A stretch of DNA of 64,000 bases from Blastomyces gilchristii SLH14081. Taxonomy: Eukaryota; Ascomycota; Eurotiomycetes; Onygenales; Ajellomycetaceae. Both the position numbers and the translations under genes were made by a program. Under the pieces are notes generated by a model. That model was not told the DNA's origin, ran no database searches, and saw only the letters and a list, made by a program, of their open reading frames with translations. Shown here in pieces: positions 22,048-33,917 of this stretch (positions within the stretch are counted from its first letter, which is position 1; every line of letters starts with the position of its first letter). The stretch spans positions 520,841 through 584,840 of the forward strand of contig NW_003101670.1 of the NCBI RefSeq assembly GCF_000003855.2, in the 5' to 3' direction.

Positions 22048-22582
22048 TATCATATCTCTGATCATGTCAAGGCCTCACTGCAGTTTCACATGACTCATTG
22101 CTTTCATGTGAATAATTTCTTTCTGTTTGAACCAGTTTTCAACCACTCTATAACATCATTCAGATATATTATAGAAAGATCTGATTGATAAATACAAGAA
22201 CTCTGCTTTTATACAAGATCAGCAGATTACTCTTTCTTAATAGTGAGACACTGCTGAGATATCACTGCAGCTATTCTCACTTATGAAATTAGAGAAGAGT
22301 ATTCATTCATTGTCTATATAGAATAGCTAGATACTGGCTTCTTATCAAAGAAGTCAGTGATTCATCTCTTTCTTCTATGAAAATATATACAAGAGTTACT
22401 GCATTTCTTATACAATCTTCTTAGTATACTAAGTATCATATCTGTGATATTCTCATAATAACTCTGTAGCCTATGAGCTTGCTATTTAAGCAAGATAGTC
22501 AAGCTCACTTATACAGCTTCTTAAATAACTATCTCTACATGACATCACTGACTAGTCACTGCTTCGGTTCCGCTATATTACA
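22048..22582 (+). repeat. Element C copy 2, 3' LTR (535 bp)
   Basis: Reverse complement of the 536-bp LTRs of copy 1. The 5' end is mutated (tatcat for tgtcac) and the 3' outer edge keeps CpG (ttcggttccgc at about 22563-22573) and ends attaca. Confidence 0.88.
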
Positions 22583-22859
22583 CACATTTGCAGATGTTTC
22601 AGATAATTCATTCTCTATTATCTTCACAATTGAACTGATGTAAACAGTTAAATTTAACTCTGAATTTCTTTTTCTTCTGTGATCTGACTCATGTGTAAGT
22701 CTGCTACTTTGAAACTGCTTCTTGTCACATTGTACTCACTGTCTGTGACATGTTATCATACAATCAGCTACAGTTTTATCACTTATTAAAGTGTGATATT
22801 CATCTGATTTCTTCATTGCTTCTCATTCTTTTCTTATAATTATAAAAAGATCAGAATAA

Positions 22860-24235
22860 GTGAGATCATCTGATTCATAAGCATCTATGATTTCTCTTAT
22901 CTTATGAGACTTTTTAATTATAAGTCTCTTTTTTTTCAACACTGATAATAGTGCTGTGAATGACTATAATTCACTCAGGTCTTGCATCTTTGTCTTCATA
23001 AGATGTGAATTATTTATTAAGTTGTGTAAGATCTGTCCCTCTGATTCTTTCAATGCATATATTTTCAGAGAATGTGATTTGAGTATTTTATATAACTCAA
23101 ATCATCTAGATTGAAACTTCTCAGAACTCTCATTGTATACAAGAACTTACATTCTCATCTTGAGACTTGATTTCTTAACTAGTGAGTCTTATATTCTTTT
23201 CAATTGAATTGCTCAGTTCAGAAGTAACTCATTAGCTTTTACATGTGTGTGACTGATCTCTTTCAATCTTGGTTTCATGTCTGCAACTGTTGCATCTGCA
23301 ACTGCTGTTCTTGCTGTGTCTGCAACTGATGTATCTGCAACTGCTGTTCTCTCTCTCACCTTTTCTGAAGCATTCTCCGGGATGCGCGGATGCAATTCAT
23401 ACAACAGATAGAATGATGAACACTTGAAGACTGCATGCTACTGAATTCATGTGACTAATAGTGCCTGACTGAGATATTCATCTCATAATCTTGTAGACTT
23501 ATTCACTAGATATTTCATCAGCATGTTATTCAAGATTTCATTTAAGTATTTTATTTTTCTGTTCATCTATGAATGATATAGTATTGTTCTATAATATCTT
23601 ATCTATAACTGATTCATGAAATGTCTCATCACTTCTTCTACTAGATTCACACTGTTATCAGTTAGAATCTCACACAGTATTTCATAGTTAATATAGATCT
23701 TATTATATAGAAACTTCATCATCATCTTCTCTATTATCTCTGAAACTGCTTTCACAACTGGTCAGTCAGTAGTATAATTAATAGCAGTGATTATTCATCA
23801 ATTTTCATTTGACATTCATGATAATATGTCTATGAGATTCACTTCTCATTATTTAAATAATTGTATCATACACTTTATCTGATGTTGTACTTTCTCACAT
23901 TCTAACTCTTTCTTAGATTCTTTTATAACCTGATAATTCAGACACTTATGAGTGTATGTCTGAATATTCTCAGTCATACTTGACTAGTATACTCTTGATT
24001 TGAGTACACTCATAAGTTCAGAACTTTCTAAGTGACTGAATTTCTTATATATATAAGTTATCAAGTTGTGTCTAAATAAATGTTCTAGATAGAGAGCTTT
24101 CATATATTCTAGATCATGATAAAGTATAACATTATTTTTCAATTTTCTTAGCTTGAAGTTCAGAAGCATCTCTTCTACTACTTTCATAAGACACTTGTTA
24201 TCTGACATCTTGTCATTCTTCAAGTAAGAGATCAT
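22860..24235 (-). pseudogene. Element A copy 2 integrase (decayed)
   Basis: H2C2 region at 23984-24235 (HLFRHNLITYIYKKFSHLE), core remnants around 23480-23760, and the linker with VAD-type repeats at 23213-23404. The linker is 12 codons shorter than in copy 1 (63 against 75 residues for the same open piece). The island ctccgggatgcgcggatgc at about 23376 keeps three CpGs, one more than copy 1. Otherwise it is as decayed as copy 1. Confidence 0.75.
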
Positions 24236-24429
24236 TATATTTACTTATTCTGATTTCTTGTATCTTCTCAGTGCATTTAACATGAACTTTTCTTATATCT
24301 GATTCACAGAACTCTCACTCATGAAATCAGGTCTGTAACTGATTATATCAGATATCACAGTGTCTGATTTCTTTCAGTATTTAATATAAAGATTATACAC
24401 TTAAAACTCTGAGATTCAACATACTAAGT

Positions 24430-26000
24430 ATTTGAAAGATTTTATCATTGATTGTAGATAGATGAGACTTTCATAATTTATAATCATTATTGTTGTATAT
24501 CTGTTGTTAATATATCTATCTTATAACATCAGTACATGCTTGATTGCTAACAATTTCTTTTCATATACTGAGTAATTGAGCTCAGCATCTGATAGTTTTC
24601 TATCATTATACATTATCAGATACAGCTTACTATTCTTACTCATTTATAGAAGAATATCTCTGATAGCTTATTCAGATGCATCTGTCTTAATATAGAAAGA
24701 TTTATCACAATCTGATTAAATAAGCACTGAAGATATTATTATATGTTTTCTCAGTGTGAGAAAAGCCTCTTTGCATGCAGTATTTCAGATAATTGAATGA
24801 AACTTCTTCTTTTATAGATTTATATTCATTTCTCTTAAGAGATCTGAGAGTGATGTAGATATTTATGTGAAATTCTTGATAAATCTGCAGTAATATAAGA
24901 TTAATTCAAGAAACTATTATATATAATATATATTTCTCAGCTACAATTAATTTACTATGACATTCAATTTCTTCAGAATAAGATATATACAGTTATCACT
25001 CACTATATATTCTATAAACTTCAACTCTTCTGTTTCAAACACACACTTTATTAATTTAATATAGAGCTTATACTCTGTCAGAGTTATAAGCACTTTATCA
25101 AGATACTTCAGATGTTCATTATATAAGTTTGAAAAGACTAGAATATCATTGAGATATACAAGATATGAGATTTCATTCTGTTTATGAAGAATTATATTCA
25201 TCATTATTTAAAAGATGATGAGTGTATTTATCAGACTAAATAATATTATCAGAAATTTGAACTTTCTTCATTACATATTAAATGTAGTTCATAAGACTGA
25301 TAGTTCATCTACACAGATCTACCAGTATTCTGAGAGAAGATTGATCTTTGATAGATATCAGATGTTTTCAACTGTATTCAACTGTTGTTGAATCTATGAT
25401 AGTGAATATTCATTCTTGATTATAAGCTTATTAAGTGCTTAATAATTGATACATATTCATCACTTCTCACTCATCTTTTTCATGAATAGAACTGAAAAGT
25501 CTCACACACTTGATAAGAGTTGTATAAGACTATATTCTAGAAGGTCTGTGATCTGATACTTCTGTTCTTTAAGATATGTTTGTGACAGAGAGTATACATT
25601 CTGATTGACTGATTTCATATCTCTCATGTCAATCTTATATACAAATTCTTATTTCAGTGATAATTCTAGTGAAAGATCTGTTCAGAAGATCTTCTCATAC
25701 TTCTTCAGAAGCTTCTTTATATACTTATTCTTCTGCATATTCTTTATCTTGATTTTCTTCACTTTCAAATCTCATATAACATACAGAATGCTTTCAGATG
25801 AGATCTTGTAAATCATTCTTTTTACTTATTAGTGTGTAAGCAGATTTAACTCTTCTATATCAGAGACATGAAATATCCTTCTTATATCAGTTGATAGAAT
25901 TGTATGAACTGTTTTCTTCCTATCAGTCAACTGCATATAATATGTACATTATTGAATCTGTGAATTGAATCTTTGAAATCAATTAAGTCTGAGAATAAGA
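24430..26000 (-). pseudogene. Element A copy 2 reverse transcriptase-RNase H (decayed)
   Basis: Uninterrupted version of the RT: N-terminal linker at 25600-25830 (minus), palm at 24947-25204 reading MMNIILHKQNEISYLVYLND, with the catalytic box as YLNDILVFS (first Asp lost, second kept), then the thumb LYIKLIKCVFETEEL. RNase-H-like sequence follows towards 24430. It shows what copy 1 looked like before element B landed. Confidence 0.78.
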
Positions 26001-26755
26001 TTATATTTCATGTTCTGTAACTCTTACACTCAAATATAGTAAGATTATTCTCTGAAGTACAAGAGAACTCTTACTTTTACAGATAATATCAAATATTAGT
26101 TATCAGATAATCTTATATATCAGAGATTCTTCACTCAGTGAATTTCTTTCAGTCTTCAAATTATATAATTATTAATATATTATGTAGAAGCTTCTATATC
26201 TGCTAATACTTTTACAGTTATCTCTCAATTCTTACTCAAGTATTCTTTATACATTAACATTTCAGATCTCAAGACATTGAGATGAATATCTACTTCATTC
26301 TCACTCACATTCTATTTAGAAGCCTGCTTTCTCTTGATATTCACAGAATTCAGAGAGTTATCTAACACAGACATCTCTTTCACTTTGAAGACTTTTCATA
26401 GAATATCAGTGAGTATCTCTGAGCTCACTAATTCTGCTAGTTTTTTAACTCTCTTACTTTTCTTGACTGTATACACTGTGTGTAATTCTTTGCATCATGA
26501 TTCTGATATTCATAGTTAAAGTAAGCTCAATACTCATAATATCAAGATTTCTACTCAGAGAATTTCTTTTTCAGAAAATTCAGTACTTTAGCAATGATAT
26601 TCAAATCTAGATTTATCACATTCAGATATATGACTTGTGTTATAGAAGTCTGATTATCTATTCTTCACTGAGATATACTCAATTGTAGTATTTTCTGTTG
26701 TAATTAACTCACTTATTCTTATATAATGAGAATATTATATGCTTCTTTCACTGTG

Positions 26756-26763
26756 CTTGATTA
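26756..26763. repeat. Left 8-bp target duplication of hAT1 (cttgatta)
   Basis: Identical to 40429-40436. Copy 1 of element A has one related site (about 13680). Confidence 0.92.
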
Positions 26764-27073
26764 TAGACTGACCGTGTGACCGTGTCTGAGACCAGGACCA
26801 AACTTTACAGTTGTCACATTGCCTAAAAGCATTACTTCTGGTCATGGTTTGTGTTCATCACATTGATCTCAAATCCTGTTATTTCAAATATTAACAGTTT
26901 CAGATTCACTTTTCAAATAAAAATCTAGTCTCAGATAAAGAATATGTTTGAATTCTTAGTCACATTTTCATTCTGATCTCATTATTGAAAATGACATCAA
27001 ATGAGATCATGAAATCATTTCTCACTTACATAATATCATAACATAGTGCTCATTTGTTGAAAATTCAACAGAG

Positions 27074-27094
27074 AGTGTTATCAAATATTATTAC
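27074..27094 (-). repeat. Subterminal motif of hAT1, reverse orientation
   Basis: The minus strand reads GTAATAATATTTGATAACACT. It corresponds by position and flank to the GTAACGCTTTTTGATAACACT motif near the end of MITE1 (19363-19383), and resembles the 5' ends of the candidate transposase introns. Confidence 0.6.
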
Positions 27095-27120
27095 TTTTTT
27101 AAACACAGATTATAATTAAT

Positions 27121-27340
27121 ATCATTTTAATTAAAAAAAAAAAAATGTAAAATACAAAAAATAACAAAAAAATAAAAAACAAAATAACAAGAAAAAATCA
27201 CAATAAAAAAAAAAAAAAAAAAAAGAGAAAGAAAAAAAGAAGAGAAAGAAAAAAAGAGACAGAAAGAGAAAGAAAAATAAAAAAAAAAAGAAAAGAAAAA
27301 GAAAAAAACAAAAAATAAAAACAAAAAAAAATCAAGATTG
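27121..27340. repeat. A-rich low-complexity tract
   Basis: About 220 bp of almost pure adenine with scattered c, g and t (runs such as a(20)). hAT copy 2 has a shorter counterpart at about 59156-59298. The minus strand's Phe-rich open frame is a composition artefact. Confidence 0.85.
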
Positions 27341-28430
27341 CAGAGTCATAGCACTCTTAAAATACTCACTTTTCAGAGCCTTTACAATGTTCATCATTAA
27401 TTATGTATTTCTCACAGTGAGAGTAACATGACTGTAATGAGTTATTGTCTTAACATCATCTAACAAATAATCAGTATATATCTATATAAATGTGAATAAT
27501 TAGAAAACATACACTCAAAAAGTGTGGCCAGGATGGACTCTGCTGTCACTTGAATGACATTAAAAGCAGAATGCTGAAATTGATGATTTCTCTCATTGAT
27601 TTCACAGACAAGACATGCAAAGATGATCTTGAGAAATATAAGATTCTCTGACTTCTGATAGAAATGAATCTTATGAAGAGACTCTATTTTTATCATATCA
27701 GAGACTGAGTGTTACTAAAAAGTATTACTTCAATACACATGCACTTACTGCAGTGATTCACTCTCTACACATATGACTGAGAGTTACAGCTTTCTCACAC
27801 TGCACAGCTCTCTCTGAGATGCTGCTGCTGGTTTGTAACTCACACAGTCTCTCAGTCCAGCATGTGCTGTGCATATGCAGCCCTGCATGCTGAGGCTGTG
27901 TTGATCATTATGACCTGGCATAGTACTCACTTTTCACAGGCCATGTTTCATTTGATTGAGGGAGGAGAGGGATGTGACTGCTGTTTTATTTAAGAGAGAA
28001 TGAGTAATTGAATCTGTAGAAGATAATTTGATTTCTTCTGCATTTAAAATTTGATTAGTCTATACTCTTCAATTTGAGAGTTTCTGAGAGTGTTTTAATA
28101 GTTTTCATATCAGCTTGAAATTAGTGATTGATTGAAGAAGAGAAAAGAGAGAAGAAAGAAATGAGAATAACTTATCTTTATAATATAAAAACAGAGAATT
28201 GCTGCAATCATTTATTCTAGCAACAAAGATCTGTTTTCTGCATGTATTTCTGATACAGATTATATAATAACTGTATACAAAGAATATCAACAGTGCATGC
28301 ATTGAATGAAGATGATATTGCTATGCAATACTGTAGCTGTTTCTGTACATTGCTGAAAGCTGTTAATATTTTCTTTGAGTCTCTTTATATTTGATAAGTC
28401 AGTAATATATTTCAATGCACTCTCTCTTTC
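27341..28430 (+). other. hAT1 non-coding left arm
   Basis: No convincing coding frame. It contains a better preserved patch at about 27850-27960 (gtccagcatgtgctg, gccctgcatgctgagg, gggaggagaggg), the part missing as an N gap in hAT copy 2. It is likely 5' regulatory sequence and leader of the hAT genes. Confidence 0.5.
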
Positions 28431-28534
28431 ATCATCATCATCATTATTATCATCATTATCATTATCACTATCATTATTATCATTATCATCATTATTATCA
28501 CTATCATTATCATCATTATTATCATTATTATCAT
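28431..28534 (+). repeat. (ATC/ATT)n imperfect trinucleotide repeat
   Basis: About 104 bp of tcatca/ttatta/ttatca words. The 76-codon His/Tyr-rich open frame over it is explained by the repeat. Confidence 0.88.
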
Positions 28535-28639
28535 ATCATTTCTGACTGTCTCTTCTGCCTTCATCTCTCTTCAATACTCACTGAAATTAATCATATCATC
28601 TCTCTTCAAATATTCTGCAGTTCTGTGAATTATCAAGGC

Positions 28640-29411
28640 GCATGAGCACTGTCACAGATTGAAGAGAGAGAAGAAGAAAATGTTTAAGTGAGAGAAGACA
28701 GATTACAAGACATGTTATAATGCCTTGAAGAGGCTCTGTAAGAGAGTAGAATGATAACAATTTTAAGTAACACTTCTGATAGATTTAGACTGAACTAAGT
28801 ATAGAAATAATGTGAATGACACTGCCTGTGAGAGATTGAAGAAGAAGATAGTGAAGAGTCTCATACAGTAGTAATGAGATCAGAAGAAGTTCTGAGAATG
28901 ATTTGAGATCAAGATAAAGAGAGAGAGAGAGAAGAAGAGTATTACTGTAAATAAGTAATAATAGAAGAAGATTGAGAGAATGTTAAAGTAGAAGACAAAG
29001 AAGTCAAAACTGATAAGTTTTTTATTTATTGAGAGATAATGATTTTTGATAATACTTCTGTTCTCTAATTGATTAGCAGAAGCTGGCAGAGAAGAAGAGG
29101 ATTGAGGCCTTGTTCAGATCTCAAATGCACTTCATGATTCAGAACATTGAGAAGACAGCTCTGCTCTCTGAGTATGTTAATCTGCTTGCTGCTGAGGTGG
29201 AACCTGAGACAGCAGACCAGGAAATGCGGGATTTTGAGATGCAGGTTGACCTGGCTGGGAAGAAGCAGTGAAAACCCTTCTCTGAGAAGGCAGTGAAGAG
29301 AGATTTTGAGATGATTATCATCTCAGATGAGGAGAAGGAGAAGAAGAAGAAGAATGAGAAGTGAATTATAAAGAATGATAAGAAGAATGAGAAAGAGAAG
29401 AAAGATGATGA
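28640..29411 (+). pseudogene. Second ORF of hAT1, lightly mutated, coiled-coil-like
   Basis: Upstream exon (about 28640-28990) is Glu-rich with several stops (QIEEREEE, then EIEEEDSEESH). A candidate intron follows, ending in attagcag at 29079. The next exon from 29080 is open for 60+ codons: KLAEKKRIEALFRSQMHFMI, then EKTALLSEYVNLLAAEVEPE, one TGA at a likely Trp (KQ.KPFSEKAVK), ending Lys/Glu-rich. It is predicted alpha-helical, acidic then basic, and the family is not recognised. It keeps GG/CC words rare elsewhere. It may be a transposition helper or a captured host exon. Confidence 0.5.
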
Positions 29412-29528
29412 GTAGAAAAAGTTTTTTCTTTTTATATTAGTTAGTTATAAGTTCATAATTATTAATAATTAAAATTAATTTTGAGTTTTTAAAAATTATT
29501 GTACAAGTTGTAATCAAGTCAGAAACAA

Positions 29529-29549
29529 TATATATATATATATATATAT
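29529..29549. repeat. (TA)n microsatellite
   Basis: About ten TA units between the second ORF and the transposase of hAT1. Confidence 0.9.
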
Positions 29550-31046
29550 TTAACTATCATGATTCACAAATCACTATAATGTATAAGTATCAACATTTTT
29601 TCAACATTGATATTCATAATATTAATATATTTTTAATGATATTATCTGATAATGCAATTTAGTAACACTCTCTTTCACAATATTAATATATTTCAAGAAA
29701 TATGATAGAGATTAATTAAGATTATTTATTTATTTTTATATATTAATAATATTCAATCTGAGTTAGTACTAAAATTATAACTAAGCTAAGAAACAAGATT
29801 ATTTTCTCTTATATTAATTCTTCTTACACACATCAGTGATCAGTTATTGAAAATAAATTATTATCTTTCTTAAATTATTATCATGTCTTCTGAATTCATT
29901 TCTTTCACTTCTTTTACTTCTATTGAAGATTCACAAACTCTTCAAGAAATCACTGTGAATCACAAAGTCTATGTTATTTATAATTCAACACAGAATGCTC
30001 TCTTTCAATTATAATGAATAATCACTTCATTCTTCATATCTGATTCCAGGTCATGAAATTTATGAAAAACTCAACACAAATATTAAGATGAACTATGGAA
30101 TAATTATCAACAGATTGCATTGCAGATTACTGAAGAGTCATCTCTCTGCTGCAATTACTGCAACTTCATTCAGAAACATTCATCATAGACTGATCATAAC
30201 TCTGAAGAAATTTCCTAATATCTGAAGTCATTAGAATGCAGACAATAAAAGAAAAATAATCAGAAAATTACTACTGAGCTGGTAAGTTGCTCTACCAGGT
30301 AACAATTTTTGATAATACTAACTTTCTAATTTGAAGAAAATTGTGTGAAAATGACCCTGTATCAGTACTCTGATTTCACAACTCTCATCTGATAACTTTC
30401 ATGAATAATTACTTCATATGTGTATATCTCTAAATCTTTCTCTTTAATCAATTGAAAACCCCGAATTTCAAACACTTCTTCAAATACTTAATTCAAATCT
30501 TTATATTTCACATCAATTCTGTCTTCAGTTCAACCTTGAGACACACTACAAAGTCAATATGCAACATCTAGAATCAGAGTTGAAGAATTATCAAAGAGTG
30601 TCTCTCACAGTGAATGCATGAACTAGTACAAACAATCTTGCATTTATAAGAGTTACATGTTATTACATTGATGAGAACTGAACTTATTGAGAGATATTAA
30701 TTGAATTTAAATCATTGATCAGTAGTCATACTGAGGATTATATAACAGAGATATTAATGACTGTGATTAAAAATGACTATTGAAATATTAGTCTCAGTCT
30801 TCTTACAATTACAACTGATAATGCTGTGAATAACTACACTATGATGAAGAGCTTGAAGCAAAAATTGGCTTTGCATTTCTGAAATGATAAACAAGATCAT
30901 ATTCTCTGCATTGCTCATGTGATTCAACTTGTGATACAAACACTGATAAAGAATCTTAACATCAAGACAAAGAATAATGAGATGACTGATTCTTGAGATG
31001 AGAATGAGATAGAAGTGATTACTCAAGTAACTTTTGCATTCACTTT

Positions 31047-31131
31047 GTAAAAGATAATGTTTTTTGATAACACTTTTTAATATTGCTTTTTGATAATGCT
31101 TTTTGATAACACTACTGTTAATTTTGAATAG
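31047..31131 (+). other. Candidate intron with repeated TTTTTGATAAC motif
   Basis: Starts gtaaaagataatg and ends ttttgaatag. It contains the TTTTTGATAAC/TTTTTGATAAT word three times, with gctttttgataa repeated in tandem. Confidence 0.55.
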
Positions 31132-31829
31132 ATTGACTAATAATTTAAATATCATAGATTTGAAACATTGCTAATGCAATTTGTATCTCTTCTAAATAAC
31201 AATAACAATTTCATAATATTCAATAAACAAATAAACCAGTCACATCACTGAATATGATACAGGATGTTAGAACACAGTGAAGTTCAACATATGAGATAAC
31301 TGTTCAGACTCTTCAATTGTATCAGACAATTGATCATTGAGTGCAACACTCTGATTGAGAAAAGATTCAGATATTGAAACTTTCTGATATGAAGTGAACT
31401 CAGTTGAAATATATGATTGATTTACTGTTTCAGTTTTATAAGACAATAAAGACAGTCTCAATCACTCATACACCAATACTGCAGTCAGTCTGATGAGTGT
31501 ATAACAGTTTATTTACTCATCTTGAGAAGCAGTTGAATCACTTAAAAAGAAATTCAGTCTGAAATAATGCTATAGTGCAGACTATTGTTACTGTAAGAAA
31601 TAAACTGGTATATTACTACAGCAAAATGAAACAATCTTTTACAGAGTACTATGCTGTAGCAGCTCTACTAGATTTCTCTTGTTAAGTTAATATCTACACT
31701 TCTCAAGATTGAACAGAGAAGGAATAAGACTTATATGTCAAATTAGTCTGAGACTACTACAATGTCAACTATCAGAGATTTGAACAAGCAGATGTTCAAG
31801 ATATAAAGACAGTGAAATATAATTCCCTA

Positions 31830-31892
31830 GTAAGTAACAATCTTTGATAACACTTCATATCATATAGAACTATAATACTAACTTTGAAACAG
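31830..31892 (+). other. Candidate intron of the hAT transposase
   Basis: 63 bp, donor gtaagt, perfect fungal branch site tactaac at 31876-31882, acceptor aacag. Just inside the donor is aacaatctttgataacact, the motif shared with the other introns and the MITE. Confidence 0.7.
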
Positions 31893-32545
31893 AACTTGCA
31901 TACATTGATTACAACTGAAAATCAGGCAAAACTACATGCTTGTAAAACTGAATTTGACTGCTATCTTCAAGATGATCTGATGAATTTACATGCTAAATCA
32001 ATTCTAGAGTTATAAAAAATTGTTGAGAGTACATATTCAACTGTTGCACTGATGATATATGATATTCTAGCAATTTCATTGACAGGGGTGAAAATGAAGT
32101 GAAAGTTCAACTCAAGTTAAGATATTTGTCACTATCATCAGAGACAATTACAAGAAGAAATAATCAAGAAACTCATGATTGTAAAACATGAAATTATCAG
32201 ACAGTTTAATATCTCTGATCACAGTATATCAGAGAAGTGTAGTTTTCATGAGAAAGTAAAGAATAAACTTGCACAAGAATATATTTAGTTGTTTCATAAG
32301 TGTTATCAATAATTGTTACCAAATTCTGATTATATAAGTAATCACTGAATGAACTGAATGAGACTGATTTTGATCTTCAGTCTCAGTCTCATTCTGATTT
32401 TGAAAGAATGATCATCTTTCACAGTTTATCCTGGAAAATTACTCTCATTTCACTGTTCTTGAATTAAATCTGGTCATTTTTCACGTCATTTCTCTCAGAA
32501 ATGGTTCATTTTCAGATTTTTTTGAGGCTTGGTCCTGGTGAGACT

Positions 32546-32550
32546 CACGC
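32546..32550. repeat. Left 5-bp target duplication of element C copy 1 (cacgc)
   Basis: Matches cacgt at 40357-40361 apart from one transition. MITE1 carries the corresponding unoccupied sequence (cacgccaagaaatg on the reverse strand), showing the target was the hAT right end. Confidence 0.88.
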
Positions 32551-33086
32551 TGTAACGTGGTGGAACCGAAGCGGTGGCTAGTCAGCGGTGTCACATAGAG
32601 GTAGTTGTTTGAGAAGCTGTATAAATGAGCTTGACTATCTTGCTTGAATAATGAGCTTGTAGGCTACAGAGTTATTGCGAGGATATCACAGATATGATAC
32701 TTAGTATACTAAGAAGATTGTATAAGACATGCAGTAACTCTTGTGTATATTTCTTTTATAGCAAAAGAAACAAATCACTGACTTCTTTTATGAGAAGTCA
32801 GCATCTAGCTATTCTATATAGATAATGAACAGATATCTTCTCTCATTTCATGAGTGAGAATAGTCAGAGTGATACCTCAGCAGTGTCTCACTATTAAGAA
32901 AAAGTAATCTGCTGACCTTATATAGAAGTGAGATTCTTATATTCATCAATTAGATCTTTCTATGATATATCTGAATGATGTCATAGAGCAGTTGAAAACT
33001 GGTTCAGATGAAATGAAATTATCTGTATGAAAGTGATGAGTCATGTAGAATTATAACAGAGCCTTGATACAGTCAGAAGTGTGACA
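32551..33086 (-). repeat. Element C copy 1 LTR (3' in coding sense)
   Basis: 536 bp. The first ~55 bp keep CpG (gtaacgtgg, aaccgaagcgg, tcagcgg), the remainder is mutated. Confidence 0.92.
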
Positions 33087-33509
33087 ATACTCTTTTCTTT
33101 AAGAGTATAGTCTCTATACTCTCAAGATTACTGAATTAGAAATTATCTTTGTTGTATAGCAATGATTACTAACTGATTAACAGTGTATATACTGTATATA
33201 ATATAAAGAAATAGATGAGTTTTTCTGCTGACTGTGTTGATCTTTCTTTTCTCATCTTTGTTCAAATTAAATGTGTGATAAGTGAGTTTCTTATATATCA
33301 ATTTGAAATGTGAAAAATGTAGTTAATAAGTGACTTACAGATCTCTCAATATATTTCATTCTATATATAAAATTCTCTATAAAAGTGATGTATTTTTAGA
33401 GACAAAGCTAACAGTAGTAACAGGATTTTTTGAAAAGATTCTCTCTCTCTATGAAACATTTTTCTTTCCCTCTCTCAATCACAACAGTGAGTGTATGAGA
33501 GTATTATTC

Positions 33510-33917
33510 TTACAGAATAATCAAGAACTTATTCTGATATTTTCTAGTGAGTAAATATCTTTGTGATACAGCAGCGGCCTCCATGACTGTTAAGAAAGCC
33601 AGGTTGAAGGCAGAGACAGCAGTGTCAATGAGCCACAGAAGCACTGCTCTCATTGTCACATCTTCTTCTTCTTCTGCTTCTTTTACAGCTGCAGTAATAG
33701 TCACTGTGCCTTGCAGTGAGATGTCATTTCTTCTGCTGATTGATTTGTCTGTGTCTGATCTGTTTCTCATTTCTCTCATCACTGTTGCAACGCCGCCCTC
33801 TCTCTCAGTCAATACAGTGGTGTATGACCCTGTGTGATCATTCAGAGAGGAATCTGAGAAGAGCTTGATTCTGGGAACAGTGACTCTGAGAAGCTCAATC
33901 TGTAGTTCCTCTCTCAC
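33510..33917 (-). other. Sense-strand open frame overlapping the antisense ORF of C
   Basis: 136 codons without a stop (135 residues), encoding an acidic segment (KEAEEEEDV) and RKYQNK near the end. Copy 2 has the equivalent open frame at 21327-21656. It could be the true gene of this region or the shadow of the antisense ORF. Survival of an open frame in a region this mutated is not by itself proof, since CGA on the opposite strand cannot create stops here. Confidence 0.35.

Larger units (their letters stand above)
15224..22582 (+). mobile_element. Ty3/gypsy element C, copy 2, 5'-truncated, carrying MITE1
   Basis: Reverse complement of most of 32551-40356: it starts inside gag (homology begins at caactacttga) and ends with a full 3' LTR (22048-22582). 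The 5' LTR and about 0.4 kb of leader/gag are absent. The left edge abuts the terminus of element A exactly. Plus-strand order is gag with zinc knuckle, protease, RT, RNase H, integrase, chromodomain, then a 1.7-kb 3' region with an antisense ORF. MITE1 (19102-19607) interrupts integrase. All frames are broken. Confidence 0.88.
29883..32288 (+). pseudogene. hAT transposase (decayed, with candidate introns)
   Basis: Cut-and-paste transposase on the plus strand. A candidate start is the atg at 29883 (MSSEFISFTSFTSIE). Central motifs: LTITTDNAVNNYTMMKSLKQ near 30810, then DHILCIAHVIQLVIQTL near 30895, typical of the hAT core. The C-terminal dimerisation region around 31985-32110 reads AKSILEL.KIVESTYSTVAL, MIYDILAISLTG and KFNSS, matching the family's WW...YP.LA.MA.DILAIP...ER.FNSAR pattern. 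It ends TAG at 32286-32288. GT-AG introns are likely at 31047-31131 and 31830-31892 (branch tactaac). One more is possible at 30299. Many stops; not functional. Confidence 0.85.

Noticed and set aside
27127..27324. Phe-rich open frame on the minus strand
   Set aside because: Translation of an A-rich low-complexity tract; looks like a membrane protein only by composition.
28415..28645. His/Tyr-rich open frame (76 codons)
   Set aside because: It is the translation of the (ATC/ATT)n repeat at 28431-28534; no independent coding evidence.
30754..31461. Minus-strand open frames over the hAT transposase
   Set aside because: The plus strand carries recognisable hAT motifs; the reverse frames are shadows.
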